Positions 46,781 to 56,034 of a stretch of DNA of 64,000 bases are shown here, in pieces. Below the pieces are notes generated by a model, which saw only the letters and a program-made list of their open reading frames with translations, searched no databases and was not told the origin of the DNA. The DNA is from DYRB01 sp963709645 (GTDB taxonomy: Bacteria; Pseudomonadota; Gammaproteobacteria; Chromatiales; Chromatiaceae). Every line of letters begins with the position of its first letter. Positions within the stretch are counted from its first letter, which is position 1. A program made the position numbers and the translations under genes. The stretch covers positions 124,001-188,000 of the forward strand of contig CAVPXP010000048.1 in assembly GCA_963709645.1 (NCBI GenBank). Reading direction: 5' to 3'.

Positions 46781-47299
46781 GCCCGGTGGGCCGGCGTCCA
46801 GCCTGGGGAGGATCTCCGGTGTCACGTCAGTGAAGCGCAGGACCGCCGTTCCCTGGTGATCGTCCATGAACTCCTCGGCGTCTGCGACGCTTGCGAGCGG
46901 TACGAGTTCATGGCCCATGGGACCAAGGACGTCGGACCCGATGACGAACCATGCCTCATGGGCATCGATGCGCGTCAGGCCGTAGTATTCGGTGACGGCC
47001 ATCGCGGCGATTTCGTCTCGGCTGTGGCCGGGCGCATACCTGGGCAGGTCGAACAGATACTTGAACAGGTCTTTCGCCCCGTCGAAGTGCGCCGCGGTGC
47101 CGTCCCGGAAGATGACCGTGGCCACCCATTGCGGGTACTTGGTGACGAACATACCGCACACTGGGCAGACGTCTGTGGGATGCGGGGCGGGGACGTCCAG
47201 GTCATGGGCGTTGAGCGGCAGCGACAGCAGCACCACCAGCACGGCGATGGCCGGCCGCACGCCGGCCAGCCTGCGAAAGTGCAGGTCCGCCGCCGGCAC
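46772..47299 (-). CDS. NosL-family copper-binding protein (copy 1)
   Basis: A 175-residue protein with a signal-like hydrophobic N-terminus (VRPAIAVLVVLLSLPLNA) and the NosL motif CPVCGMFVTKYPQW near residue 45. It also has the family stretches HFDGAKDLFKYLFDL, WFVIGSDVLGPMGHELVPL and DAEEFMDDHQGTAVLRF. NosL binds Cu(I) and helps load nitrous oxide reductase, but no nosZ is near. Last gene of the long minus-strand copper locus, four bases after the preceding start. Confidence 0.88.
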   Translation of the reverse strand: MPAADLHFRRLAGVRPAIAVLVVLLSLPLNAHDLDVPAPHPTDVCPVCGMFVTKYPQWVATVIFRDGTAAHFDGAKDLFKYLFDLPRYAPGHSRDEIAAMAVTEYYGLTRIDAHEAWFVIGSDVLGPMGHELVPLASVADAEEFMDDHQGTAVLRFTDVTPEILPRLDAGPPGGR

Positions 47300-47303
47300 G
47301 GCC

Positions 47304-47639
47304 TCAGCCCTCCGCGGGGCGCGCTGGTGGCGAGGCGCGTGCCGCGTCCCGCGATGCCAGCCGGGGAGCCCGCGACGGCTTCTCGGAGCGGGGGAGATAC
47401 AGGCTCCAGTGCCAGAGGGTCAAGCCGATGAGCGCCATTCCTGTCCAGCTGTGCAGCGGCATGTACCGGCGCCGTGGACGCTGCATGCCCGACCACACCA
47501 GGACGCCCAGGGCCGCCAGCACCCCGGCCTTGGCGATGGACCGCTGCGTCTTGATGTCAACCAGGGAACCGGCGCCGCGTCGTGCGGCCTCGGCCTGAGA
47601 CCTGGGCGTCGGGGGTGGGGACTGGTCGTTGCCGGGCAT
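47304..47639 (-). CDS. small membrane protein of the copper locus
   Basis: A 111-residue protein with two probable membrane spans (AKAGVLAALGVLVWSG; SWTGMALIGLTLWHWSLYL). The sequence YMPLHSWTGMALIGLTLWHW recalls small haem- or metal-associated membrane proteins, but no family is assigned. AGGAG precedes the ATG at 47639 with normal spacing, which rejects the longer frame. It sits between the SafE-like transporter and the NosL gene. Confidence 0.65.
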   Translation of the reverse strand: MPGNDQSPPPTPRSQAEAARRGAGSLVDIKTQRSIAKAGVLAALGVLVWSGMQRPRRRYMPLHSWTGMALIGLTLWHWSLYLPRSEKPSRAPRLASRDAARASPPARPAEG

Positions 47640-47722
47640 GGTTGGTACTCCTGGGGTCAACGGCGGCCGACGGGTTCCTGCGGCCCGTCGCCTTGGCCGC
47701 CTGATCGGACAGCGGAAGCGTC

Positions 47723-48412
47723 TCACCAGTTGCCGAGCTTGAGCATGACCCTGAAATAGCTGACACCCTGGTAGAGGGTGCTCAGGCCCATGGCGATGAC
47801 GACGGCCGCTGCGGCCTTGAGCAGATGACCTCGCACCTTGCCCCCGAGCCGCCCGAAGATCAAGGTGACGAACAGCATGGCCGGCAGGGTGCCCAGGCCG
47901 AAGACCAGCATCAGCAGACCGCCTTCCATGGGCGTAGGGGCGGTGGTCGCCTTGACGGCCATCGCCAGCGTCAGGGCACATGGCATCATCCCGTTGACTA
48001 ACCCGCCCAGGGCGGCGCCACCCACGGTACCCGCCCTGGCCGCCCTCGCGAAGCCCTGCCGCAGCCAGCGTACGGGCGCGAAGCCCACAGCCAGGCGGGT
48101 GCGCATCAGCCCCATGGTCTCCAGCCCGAGAAGGATCACCAAGACACCGGCCACGATCTGCAGTAGGCCCTGGAGCTTGCCGAGCAACCCGGTGGAGACC
48201 AGGGCGACCCCCGCCAGGGCGGCGACGGTCCCGACCAGGGTATAGACGCCGATGCGTGCCCCATGGTAAGCGACGTAGGGCATGGGGCCGATCCCGCCCT
48301 GGGACGCCTTGATGAAGAACCCGGACACCAGTGCGCCGCACATGCCGACGCAGTGCCCGCTGCCCAGGATGCCGCTCATGAACGCCAGGGAGTAGTCCAG
48401 GCCCGCGGTCAC
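47723..48412 (-). CDS. sulfite exporter TauE/SafE-like (DsbD/UreH-type) membrane protein
   Basis: A 229-residue protein with six membrane spans. GILGSGHCVGMCGALVSGFF near the N-terminus and GGLVNGMMPCALTLAMAVKA in the middle carry the paired cysteine motifs of the CcoS/CcdA/UreH-type transporters found beside copper ATPases of cbb3 oxidase assembly (for instance RdxH/CcoH neighbourhoods). The GTG start at 48412 overlaps the ATPase stop (GTGA). Probable role: copper or thiol handling with the P-type ATPase. Confidence 0.82.
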   Translation of the reverse strand: MTAGLDYSLAFMSGILGSGHCVGMCGALVSGFFIKASQGGIGPMPYVAYHGARIGVYTLVGTVAALAGVALVSTGLLGKLQGLLQIVAGVLVILLGLETMGLMRTRLAVGFAPVRWLRQGFARAARAGTVGGAALGGLVNGMMPCALTLAMAVKATTAPTPMEGGLLMLVFGLGTLPAMLFVTLIFGRLGGKVRGHLLKAAAAVVIAMGLSTLYQGVSYFRVMLKLGNW

Positions 48413-50928
48413 AGGGTACCCCGGTTGAGGCGCAGGGAATTGGCGACCACCGACACCGAGCTCATGGCCATGGCCGCGGAGGCGAGCATCGGGCTCAGCC
48501 GGCCAGAGGCGGCGATGGGGATGGCCAGGGTGTTGTAGCCGAAGGCCCAAAACAGGTTCTGGTGGATCACGGATAGGGTCCGGCGGCACAGAGTGATGGT
48601 CTGGGCCACCCGCTCGATGTCGCCGCCGGCGATGGTCAGGTGGGCCGCCTCCATGGCGACTTGCGTCCCGCTTCCCACTGCGAAGCCGACGTCGGCCGCG
48701 GCCAGGGCAGGGGCGTCGTTCACCCCGTCGCCGATCATCCCGACCCGCAGTCCCTGGGCCCGGAGCCGCTCGATGATCGCCAGCTTGTCCTCCGGCCTCG
48801 CCTGGGCGATGACCTCATCGATGCCGACCTCGGCGGCGACGTGATCCGCTGCGGCCTGGATGTCCCCTGTCACCAAGAGGGTACGCACGCCCAACTGGTG
48901 CAGGCGCTCTACCGCCGCGCGGGCGCCCCGTCGGGGCCTGTCCGCCACGCCGAACAGGGCCACCGCGGTCGTGTCTAGGGCCATGAATACCGGGGTCTTG
49001 CCCTGAGCGGCGAGGCGCCCGGCTTGCTCGGCCAGTCGATGCGTCGGCGCCCCGTGTTCCTCCAGGTAATCCCGGTTGCCCAGCAGGACCCGTTGCCCGC
49101 CCACCCGCCCTTGCACGCCGCGGCCGGGGTGGGCCTGGAACCGATCCGCTTCCGCGGCAATTAACCCCCGCTCCCGCGTATCGGCGGCAATCGCACGGCC
49201 AAGGAAGTGCTCGGAGCCCGACTCGACGGCGAGGGCAAGTTCGCGCAGGAAGTCGTCCGGATGCATGGAGCCGTTGACCAGATCGGTCACCCGAGGGCGG
49301 CCTTCGGTAAGGGTGCCGGTCTTGTCGAATACGACGACGTCGAGCCGGGCGGCCAGTTCGAGGGCCTCGCCATCGCGGACATAGATCCCGTTGCGGGCGG
49401 CGCGACCGGTCGCGACCATGATGGCCGTCGGGGTCGCCAGCCCCAAAGAACAGGGGCAGGCGATCAACAGGACGGCGATGGCGTTCGACATGGCGGCACT
49501 CAGACGCACACCGCGCCCGATCCAGCCAAGGAAGGTGAGCCCGGCCAGGGCCATGACCCCGGGCACGAACACCGCCGAGACCCGGTCCACCAGCTTCTGG
49601 ATCGGCAGCTTCCCGGCCTGGGCCTCGTCGACCATGCGCACGATGCCGGCGAGGACCGTGTCCTGCCCCAGGGCGGTCACCTGCACCCGCAGCAGTCCGA
49701 AGCCGTTTACGCAGCCGCCGACGACACGATCGCCCGCGGCCTTGGTCACCGGCATGCTCTCCCCGGTCACCATGGATTCGTCCAGGTCGGAGGTCCCGCC
49801 GGTCACGAGCCCATCGGTGGGGATGCGGTCGCCGGGCCGTACCAGCAGGAGGTCGCCGAGCCGCAGCGCATCCACGGGGACGTCCCGCTCCCCGCTCTCG
49901 TCCAACAGTGTCGCCGTCTGCGGCTGGAGCTCGACCAGGCGGCGGATGGCCTCGCTGGCTTTGCCCTTGGCCCGCTCCTCCAGGTAACGGCCGAGCAGCA
50001 CGAAACTCACGATCCCGGCGGCCGCCTCGAAATAGACGTGGCGGCTGCGCCACCAGAGGGTCGTGACGCTGTAGGCGTAGGCCGAGCCCGCTCCCAGCGC
50101 GATTAGGGTATCCATGTTCGAGGCGCGCTGGCGGGCCAGCCGCCAAGCCTTGTCGAAGAAGGGCCAGCCGGCCCAGAAGACCACGGGTGTGGCCAGGGCC
50201 CACTCCAGCAGCCGCAGCAACCGGGAGCGGTGCATGGCCATGCCCAGGGTCATGACCGGGATGGTGAGCAGGCCGGCGACCAACGCCCGTTGCCCGGCCT
50301 TGCGCACCCGCTCCCGTTCTGCGGCGATGAGCAGTTGGCGTTGGGACAGGTTGTCCAAGGGGCTCGCACGGTAGCCCAGGCGCGTGACGCGCAGCGCAAT
50401 CTCGTCCTGGGACAAGCTGCCGCGTACGATCGCGGAGCCGGACCCGAAGCTGACCGACGCCTCCGACACCCGCGGGTCGCGCTCCAGATCCATCTGGATC
50501 AGCAGGGCACAGGAGGCGCAGGTCATGCCCTCGATGGCCATGTGGGCGAGGCGACGGGGCACCGCCGGACAGTACCCCGTCGGGCAAGTTTCGTTGGCGA
50601 CCGCTGGGCCGGCCTCTTCCTCAGCCCGTTTGGTCGCGGCGCCCGGTCTCGGGGCCAGGTTGCCGAGCACCCGGTCCAGCAGAACCAGCAGAGATCTGGC
50701 CGGCATGCGGGCCGGGTCGAAGTGGATCGCCACGGACCCGAGGGCGGGTACCGCGCGCACCCGTGCGATGCTCGGGTGCTTGGTGAGCAGGATCTCCAGC
50801 AGGTAGGCCCGTTCCCGGTCCTTCAGGACGACGGGGCTATAGACCCGCAGCCGGCGTCGCAAGGCGTGAACCACGCGGTAATGACCACTCCGCAAGTCCG
50901 TGAAGGCGTTCCCCGTCGCTGCGTCCAT
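48409..50928 (-). CDS. copper-translocating P1B-type ATPase
   Basis: An 839-residue pump. The N-terminal 90 residues are an HMA-like fold without the metal cysteines; a real HMA domain follows (IEGMTCASCALL, near residue 133). The transmembrane metal site is CPCSLGLATPTA. Catalytic motifs are DKTGTLTEG (phosphorylated Asp), TGESMPV and GDGVNDAPALAAADVGFAVG. CPC with CxxC HMA indicates Cu(I). It resembles the CtpA/CcoI class that exports copper for periplasmic oxidase assembly. The HMA2 gene ends five bases upstream; the SafE gene overlaps downstream. Confidence 0.93.
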   Translation of the reverse strand: MDAATGNAFTDLRSGHYRVVHALRRRLRVYSPVVLKDRERAYLLEILLTKHPSIARVRAVPALGSVAIHFDPARMPARSLLVLLDRVLGNLAPRPGAATKRAEEEAGPAVANETCPTGYCPAVPRRLAHMAIEGMTCASCALLIQMDLERDPRVSEASVSFGSGSAIVRGSLSQDEIALRVTRLGYRASPLDNLSQRQLLIAAERERVRKAGQRALVAGLLTIPVMTLGMAMHRSRLLRLLEWALATPVVFWAGWPFFDKAWRLARQRASNMDTLIALGAGSAYAYSVTTLWWRSRHVYFEAAAGIVSFVLLGRYLEERAKGKASEAIRRLVELQPQTATLLDESGERDVPVDALRLGDLLLVRPGDRIPTDGLVTGGTSDLDESMVTGESMPVTKAAGDRVVGGCVNGFGLLRVQVTALGQDTVLAGIVRMVDEAQAGKLPIQKLVDRVSAVFVPGVMALAGLTFLGWIGRGVRLSAAMSNAIAVLLIACPCSLGLATPTAIMVATGRAARNGIYVRDGEALELAARLDVVVFDKTGTLTEGRPRVTDLVNGSMHPDDFLRELALAVESGSEHFLGRAIAADTRERGLIAAEADRFQAHPGRGVQGRVGGQRVLLGNRDYLEEHGAPTHRLAEQAGRLAAQGKTPVFMALDTTAVALFGVADRPRRGARAAVERLHQLGVRTLLVTGDIQAAADHVAAEVGIDEVIAQARPEDKLAIIERLRAQGLRVGMIGDGVNDAPALAAADVGFAVGSGTQVAMEAAHLTIAGGDIERVAQTITLCRRTLSVIHQNLFWAFGYNTLAIPIAASGRLSPMLASAAMAMSSVSVVANSLRLNRGTL

Positions 50929-50932
50929 CGGT

Positions 50933-51569
50933 TCACCGCCCGCGCTGCCGGGCCCGGACCATCAAGTAGGTCAGATAGAACACCGCGAGCCATTCGTACC
51001 GGAAGCGGATCGGTGCCCTGCAGCCATTGCTGCGTGATGCGGTCCCAATGGACCCGGATCAGGTACAGGACCATGACGTCGGTCAGAAACTCGTGGAACG
51101 CCTTGCCAGGATCCTGCAGGACGGCGGGCACCTTCTTGAACCGGGCCAGCGAGAGCTGCTGCAAGGCCGTGGTTGTCCGGCGCATCTCCTGGACCTTGTC
51201 ATTTACCCAACGCACAGGCTGCAGCTTCATGAGTCGGGCCTTGAGGCCGGCGGGCGGGGCCCCTTCGGCCTGGCGTGCTGCACAATGCTCGCAGGCGGGC
51301 ACCAGGCCCTCGTCCGCCGCTTTGGCCAGCCCCCGGGACAGGGCACGGGCGACGCGGGGCAGATCGCAGGCGGGCGCGTGGAAGCGGATGGCGAGCTTGT
51401 TGTAGGCCGGGTGGAAGGTCACCCGATAAACGCCGTCCAGCGCTTCCAGCTCCTGTCGAATCGGCGCAGAGGCGGCCCCGACAGACAATCCGGGCGGGAG
51501 ATCAAAGCGCAGGTAGCCCTCGGCGCGGTGCCGCAGGACCACCTGCCGCGTGAGACTGCTGTTGGTCAT
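50933..51569 (-). pseudogene. HMA2-domain metal-associated protein, frameshifted near its end
   Basis: The N-terminal half is an HMA2 domain (EGYLRFDLPPGL, LDGVYRVTFHPAYNKLAIRF) whose fold lacks the CxxC loop; CEHC lies later near residue 97. A helical part follows (FHEFLTDVMVLYLIRVHWDRITQQWL). The natural C-terminus, a membrane helix RYEWLAVFYLTYLMVRARQR, is in the neighbouring frame and stops at 50933. One extra A near 51003 causes the shift. Without correction the frame runs on into the ATPase gene. Related proteins accompany copper ATPases. An ATG one codon upstream (51572) is equally possible. Confidence 0.8.
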
Positions 51570-51621
51570 CATGGGGTCACCGACTCGCCGGACTGGGACG
51601 ACGTCCGTGAGCGCCAAACGC

Positions 51622-51954
51622 TCACACCGGGCCTGGCCCCGTCGGGCCGCCCTCCGCACGTTCCTTGGCCTCTTCCATCAGGTCCTCCAGGGTTTCGCGC
51701 GTGTTCAGCATGTAGTCCTTGCCCATTTCGGAGGCGCGCATGGCTGCGTCGACGATCTCCTTACGGTACTTGTAGGCGAAGTAACCGGCGGTGGCTCCCA
51801 GGGCGAACATGATCAGCGGATGGGTAAACAGCCGGCCCAGCGCACCTCGACCCGGGGCGCTGGACGCGACGATCATGGCCCCGGTCGCCAGGTGGGGGCC
51901 GAGGCCTTGTCCGCCATGAGGTCCGGCGGCGTGATGCGAGTGGTCGTGTGCCAT
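51622..51954 (-). CDS. His-rich YtxH-like membrane protein
   Basis: A 110-residue protein: His/Gly-rich N-terminus (HDHSHHAAGPHGG), which could bind metal, a hydrophobic segment (PLIMFALGATAGYFAYKY), and a charged amphipathic C-terminus (NTRETLEDLMEEAKERAE). AGGAA lies seven bases before the ATG at 51954. Proteins of this kind are found in copper ATPase operons; exact function unknown. Confidence 0.72.
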   Translation of the reverse strand: MAHDHSHHAAGPHGGQGLGPHLATGAMIVASSAPGRGALGRLFTHPLIMFALGATAGYFAYKYRKEIVDAAMRASEMGKDYMLNTRETLEDLMEEAKERAEGGPTGPGPV

Positions 51955-51977
51955 GGCAGCATTCCTCGTCGTTGTGG

Positions 51978-52202
51978 TCAGGACACCCTGCAGGCCGTGC
52001 TCAGCGCTCTGGAAGCGCGCAGGCGCCGGGGCGATGCGGCATCGATATCGTGAAGCATCTGGAATATGCCGAGGCAGCCGTCGCAGCAGAAGGCGTACTC
52101 TTCTCGATGGGTGTATCGAGGACCCAGGGCGCCCCTTCGATCGGGCAGGCCGCATAGGTCGCAAGGCTGCGGGGCCTCAGTCCCTCCGGCGCCCTCGCTC
52201 AC
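51978..52202 (-). CDS. free-standing P-type ATPase metal-binding domain (PF12156-like)
   Basis: A 74-residue protein with CDLCGLP and FCCDGCLGIFQML, the double-cysteine signature of the metal-binding domain usually fused to the N-terminus of CcoI/FixI-type copper ATPases. Here it is a separate gene, while the ATPase of the same operon carries ordinary HMA domains. It may act as a small cytoplasmic copper chaperone. Its ATG overlaps the TlpA stop (ATGA). Confidence 0.75.
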   Translation of the reverse strand: MSEGAGGTEAPQPCDLCGLPDRRGALGPRYTHREEYAFCCDGCLGIFQMLHDIDAASPRRLRASRALSTACRVS

Positions 52203-52738
52203 GGCGCCGGCTCCCGCAGCAAGGGCCCGGCGAGTTTCGCGAACGCCTCGGGGCTCGCCTCACCCAGGATCTTGTTGCGCACCTTGCCCTGGCGGTCGAC
52301 GAAATAGGTCAGGGGCAGGCCGACCACCCCGTAGCGGCGCGACACCTCGGCGTCTTGGTCCAGGGCGACTTCGTAGGAGATGTCGAGGCTACGCACAAAG
52401 CGCTCGACCACCTCGGGCGATTGTCCGACATTCATGGCCAAGATGACCAACCCGGCATCGCGCTCGCGCTGGTAGACGGTTTCGATGGCGCGCATCTCGT
52501 CCTTGCAAAAGGGGCACCAGTCGGCCCAGAAACGCAGGGCGACGACGCGCCCGCGGTAGTCCTCCGGGAAGCTTGTCCGGCTACCGTCCAGGCGCTCGAC
52601 CTGGAACCCGGGGGCCTGATCCCCTGACTTGGGCTCACTTGGCTGAGGACCACAGCCCGCCAAAGCGAGCAGGGTTGCCAGCGCGGCAAGCATGCCCGCC
52701 CGACCTTTCGCAATCGTCATTAGCGCAGGTTCGATCAC
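52199..52738 (-). CDS. TlpA-family thioredoxin-like lipoprotein
   Basis: A 179-residue exported protein with lipobox LLALAGC and a thioredoxin fold whose active site is WADWCPFCKDEM. The cis-Pro loop is GVVGLPLTYFVDRQGKV. TlpA/ResA-type proteins reduce disulfides or copper-site cysteines in the periplasm, which fits a copper locus. ATG at 52738 or 52720 are both possible; both keep the lipobox. Start abuts the stop of the membrane-protein gene. Confidence 0.88.
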   Translation of the reverse strand: MIEPALMTIAKGRAGMLAALATLLALAGCGPQPSEPKSGDQAPGFQVERLDGSRTSFPEDYRGRVVALRFWADWCPFCKDEMRAIETVYQRERDAGLVILAMNVGQSPEVVERFVRSLDISYEVALDQDAEVSRRYGVVGLPLTYFVDRQGKVRNKILGEASPEAFAKLAGPLLREPAP

Positions 52739-53752
52739 TCAGACTCCTTCGTTGCCCAAGAGCACCAGGGCCGACTGTACCGTGAGGATACAGGTCCACA
52801 AGACGAGAAAAAAGAACATGCCGAGGGAGACATTGGTGAGTCGGAGCGCCAGCGGCGGGACCGGATCGCGCAAGCTAGGCACCCCGGCGAACAGGCGCAC
52901 CACGCCGCTCCCGATCCCGAGCGCCGTTCGCCAGGAACAACGGCCCGTAGAGCAGGTAGCCCTGGTAGCCGTATTCGGCCTTGAGCAGACAGAAGGGGCA
53001 ATGGTGGTGGGGGTGCTCGTACACATAGAGCGAGATGAACGAGACGATGGCCGCCAGGGAGACGGCAAACGACAGGGCCGAGAGTAGGGCGTAGGCGTAC
53101 CCCGCCGCAGGGCCAGCGGCGGGCTGCCAGCCCCATGGCCAGGGTCACGGCGAGCACGCCGTAGAAACAGGGTCATCGCCAAGGCCGGCGGCAGGCCGGC
53201 GAGCTCGGAGCCGAGTGCCTCCCGGCTGGTGCCGAACAGGCTTCCGCAACAGGAGGTGATCACGTCCGTGTCCAGCGCCAGAAAGAACCGGATCTGGAGG
53301 TAGGCCTCGATCAGGACCAGCGGCGCGATGGCGAGCAGCAGCAGGAATTTGAGACGGGTCAGGGGGTAATCGTAACCGCGGGTGTCGAGGTGATGCAGGA
53401 TGAGCCAGCTGGACGCCGCGAAGAAGACCAGGATCTTGACCAACAGGGCCGGAAAGCCGAAGGCAGAGGTGTTCAGGGTTCCCACCGCACACATGGCGCC
53501 GACGAACAGGGGCGCGATGCGGTCCGCGTTGTAGACGAAGAGGAGCAGGGATGCCCCCTCCGTCGCCAACACCAGGGCCACGAGGGTCGAGATCAGGTAG
53601 GTGTGGCGCTCCAGGTTGAGCTGGAGCTCGCTCCCGCTGGACAGGTCCCAATGCCTGACCAGGTGCCACCCGAAACCCGCGGAATAGGCAAGCAGGAGGC
53701 TGCTCGCCAGGACGGCGATGACGAGGGCGACGATGGCGGGGTTGACGACCAA
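52739..53752 (-). pseudogene. polytopic membrane protein with HHHCPFC motif, three frame breaks
   Basis: About 335 residues with seven or more membrane segments. The first 200 residues and the last 60 are in one frame (VVNPAIVALVIAVLASSLLL...; ...LRLTNVSLGMFFFLVLWTCIL). The middle shifts twice: AMTLFYGVLAVTLAMGLAARRW, then YAYALLSALSFAVSLAAIVS and YVYEHPHHHCPFCLLKAEYG. One extra base at each of 53165-53167, 53100-53103 and 52927-52928 reconciles all parts and returns to the original frame. The HHHCPFC motif in a loop after a membrane helix could bind metal or exchange thiols. No known family is assigned. It starts two bases after the ABC ATPase stop. Confidence 0.72.
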
Positions 53753-53754
53753 GG

Positions 53755-54480
53755 TCAGGCCAGGTGTCCGTCGCGCAGGCTGATCACCCGATCCACCTCG
53801 GGTGCCTGATAGACCAGGGGGTCGTGGCTGGTCATGATCAGCGTCTTGCCTTGCCGCTTAAGGTCTCGAGCGATGTCCAGGAAACGCTGCGACAGCTCGG
53901 TGTCCAGGTTGGCGGTCGGCTCGTCGGCGAGGATCACATCCGGGTCGTTGACCAGGGCCCGGGCGATGGCCGCACGCTGGGCCTGGCCCCCCGACAGCCA
54001 TTCCGCCTTCGCATGTCGCGTGCGCTCCCAGATCCAGCGACTCCAACAGGAAACGCGCGCGCCGCAGCAGCTCAGGGCGCGGGACACCCAAGCGGGTAGG
54101 CCGGAAGCATCACGTTCTCCTCGACCGTGAGTCCCCGCACCAGGTTGAACTGCTGGAACACGAAGCCGAAGGTCTGGCGCCGCAGTCCGGTCAGGAAGCG
54201 CTCGGTCATGCCGGAGACGTCCCGCCCCCGCAGGCGCACCCGTCCCGAGGTGGGCCGCGCCAGGCATCCGATCAGGGTCATCAGGGTCGTCTTGCCCGAG
54301 CCGCTCGGACCGCGCAGCACGGTGGCGCAGTTCGCCTCCAGGTTGAGCGTGATGCCGCGCACGGCCCACAGCTCGTTGTGCTGGCCCTGGTTGTAATGCC
54401 TTGCGCACGTCGACCAGCTCGATCACGACGTCCTCCGCGCTCGGGCACCCAGGTTCACGGAGCCAGGCTTGTCTGCTCAT
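53755..54480 (-). pseudogene. MacB/LolD-type ABC ATPase, three frame breaks
   Basis: All parts of a MacB/LolD-like ATPase are present in three frames: VVIELVDVRK, then VRGITLNLEANCATVLRGP with Walker A (GPSGSGKTT) and the Q-loop FGFVFQQFNLVRGLTVEENV, then PRPELLRRARFLLESLDL, then AEWLSGGQAQRAAIARALV with Walker B ADEPTANLDTE. Single extra bases near 54399-54400, 54087-54089 and 54027-54029 account for every shift. The ATG at 54480 overlaps the FtsX-type permease stop. The conserved motifs suggest a working gene hidden by sequence errors. Confidence 0.85.
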
Positions 54481-55619
54481 TGTCGCATCACCGCGTCCGG
54501 GTCGGCGACGGCGGCCCGCCAGACCGGGACGACGGTCGCCAGTGTATAAGGGAAGACGCTAAGGAAAAACAAGGTGAACACCTGAAAGGCATCGACGTGG
54601 GGGCTGAGCTCGAAGTCAGGATACAGCACGGACCACCCCTTCAGGACGGGTCCGAACAGCGACGCGGCGAAGCCGAACACGTGCAGATAGGCGGCCAGAT
54701 AGCCCAGCAGAAAGGCGAACACCGATATCAGCAGTCCCTCCCAGAGCTTCATTGCCATGACGTCGGAGGTCTCCCAACCGATCGCCTTCAGCACCCCAAT
54801 CTCCCGGCGCTCTTCCGCCGAGAGGCCGGAGGCCTTGTCCCAGGCAAAGATGATGAACGCCAGAATGGCACCGGACAGCAGGACCATGACCATGCCCTCG
54901 CGCCAGTCGAACAGTGCGGCGTAGGTCCGCAGGATCTCATCGCGGACGATCGGGCGGGTGTCGGGGAGGGCGCGCAGCACCTTTTCGGCAACCTTGGTGA
55001 CCTCGCGCGGATTGGGCACGTTCAGGACCAGGTCCGTGTAGAGGCCGGCGGGTATGCCGAAAAAGGCGCGAAAATCCTGCTCGTCGACCACCATCAGGTC
55101 CGCCGTCAGGAGCGCCGACTCGGGGGACAGGATGCCGTCGACGGTGAATGCGTAAGGCTGGCCATCGTGGCCTCGGAGCGCCAGGACGTCTCCGACGCCG
55201 AGCCCCCGAGTGCTTGCAAGGGTGGCGCCCACGCGGATCTTGCCCGCGGGAGGTGCGTCGTCCGGCGGCACCAGCAGCGTGTAGTTGGCGGCCACCACGG
55301 GGTCGTAGTAGTAGCCCCAGAGGCGGCCGCGTACCTCCGTCACCCCGCGGACCCCGGCAATCCGATTCAGGTAAGCGGCGGGCACCAGGTCCTGGCGCCC
55401 GGCAATCAGGCGCTGGACGGTGATTTCGGGGGCGCCGGAAAGCAGCATCGCGGCCTCGTGGCGGAGCGACTGGCTGAACAAGAGCACCGACGCCAGCACG
55501 AAGACGATCAGGGCATAGACGGCAATCAGTGCAAGGTTGCGCCCCTTGCGCCTAGCCAGGGCCCCGACGGTGAAGTCAACGAGGTACCCCTGCCTCTGGA
55601 GCCACGGATTAGTCGGCAT
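54477..55619 (-). CDS. FtsX/MacB-type ABC permease
   Basis: A 380-residue protein with the four-span FtsX/LolE layout: one span near residue 30 (NLALIAVYALIVFVLASVLLF), a periplasmic domain of about 220 residues, then three spans (MVMVLLSGAILAFIIFAW; LLISVFAFLLGYLAAYL; FTLFFLSVFPYTLATVVPVW). The linker SAEERREIGVLKAIGWETSDVMAMKLWEG is diagnostic. Such transporters move substrates by mechanotransmission in the periplasm, not across the membrane. The start at 55619 overlaps the preceding gene by 11 bases. Confidence 0.87.
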   Translation of the reverse strand: MPTNPWLQRQGYLVDFTVGALARRKGRNLALIAVYALIVFVLASVLLFSQSLRHEAAMLLSGAPEITVQRLIAGRQDLVPAAYLNRIAGVRGVTEVRGRLWGYYYDPVVAANYTLLVPPDDAPPAGKIRVGATLASTRGLGVGDVLALRGHDGQPYAFTVDGILSPESALLTADLMVVDEQDFRAFFGIPAGLYTDLVLNVPNPREVTKVAEKVLRALPDTRPIVRDEILRTYAALFDWREGMVMVLLSGAILAFIIFAWDKASGLSAEERREIGVLKAIGWETSDVMAMKLWEGLLISVFAFLLGYLAAYLHVFGFAASLFGPVLKGWSVLYPDFELSPHVDAFQVFTLFFLSVFPYTLATVVPVWRAAVADPDAVMRQ

Positions 55620-55929
55620 ACGGAGCTCGATTTGGCGGCGGACCGACCAGGGAGCCGGTCGGGAAGTGCTCGAGGGCGCCCGGATGGTCCTGGAAGGCCG
55701 CATGCAGGTCGGCCTGGGACGGGTGCCGCGTGTAGCGTGCCTCGGTGAACAGGGCGAGGTCCGTCAGGGTCAGGCGGGAAGCCAGCGCCCGGTTCGCCGC
55801 GACCCTGTGCTCGGCTCGGCCAGTCGCGAGCCGTGCGTGGATGAAGGTAGCCAGGAAAAGCAGAGACAACGTGAGCCCGACCAACAGGACCCGCTCGCCC
55901 CGCGAAAGGGCCTTAAAGCCGAGGCGCAT
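55609..55929 (-). CDS. hypothetical single-span membrane protein
   Basis: A 106-residue protein with one membrane helix near the N-terminus (VLLVGLTLSLLFLATFIHARL) and a polar periplasmic part (LTDLALFTEARYTRHPSQADLHAAF). No family recognised. It overlaps the permease start, so it is probably part of the ABC system. The His/Asp-containing tail may contact the permease or a metal. Confidence 0.65.
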   Translation of the reverse strand: MRLGFKALSRGERVLLVGLTLSLLFLATFIHARLATGRAEHRVAANRALASRLTLTDLALFTEARYTRHPSQADLHAAFQDHPGALEHFPTGSLVGPPPNRAPYAD

Positions 55930-56034
55930 GGACTAGCGCGCGGGGGTGCTGTGCGGTCATATACCGCCGAGCCCTCAGCCGTTCGCCGGGGCCGGGATGA
56001 CCCGGCGGGGCCCATGCTGAGGACCGGAGGCCCT

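Noticed and set aside
46772..47299. Nitrous oxide reductase (nos) cluster
   Set aside because: NosL proteins are present but no nosZ, nosR, nosD, nosF or nosY gene is in the window.
48815..50587. 590-residue minus-strand open frame
   Set aside because: Shifted frame of the copper ATPase; Gly/Pro/Arg-rich and without motifs.
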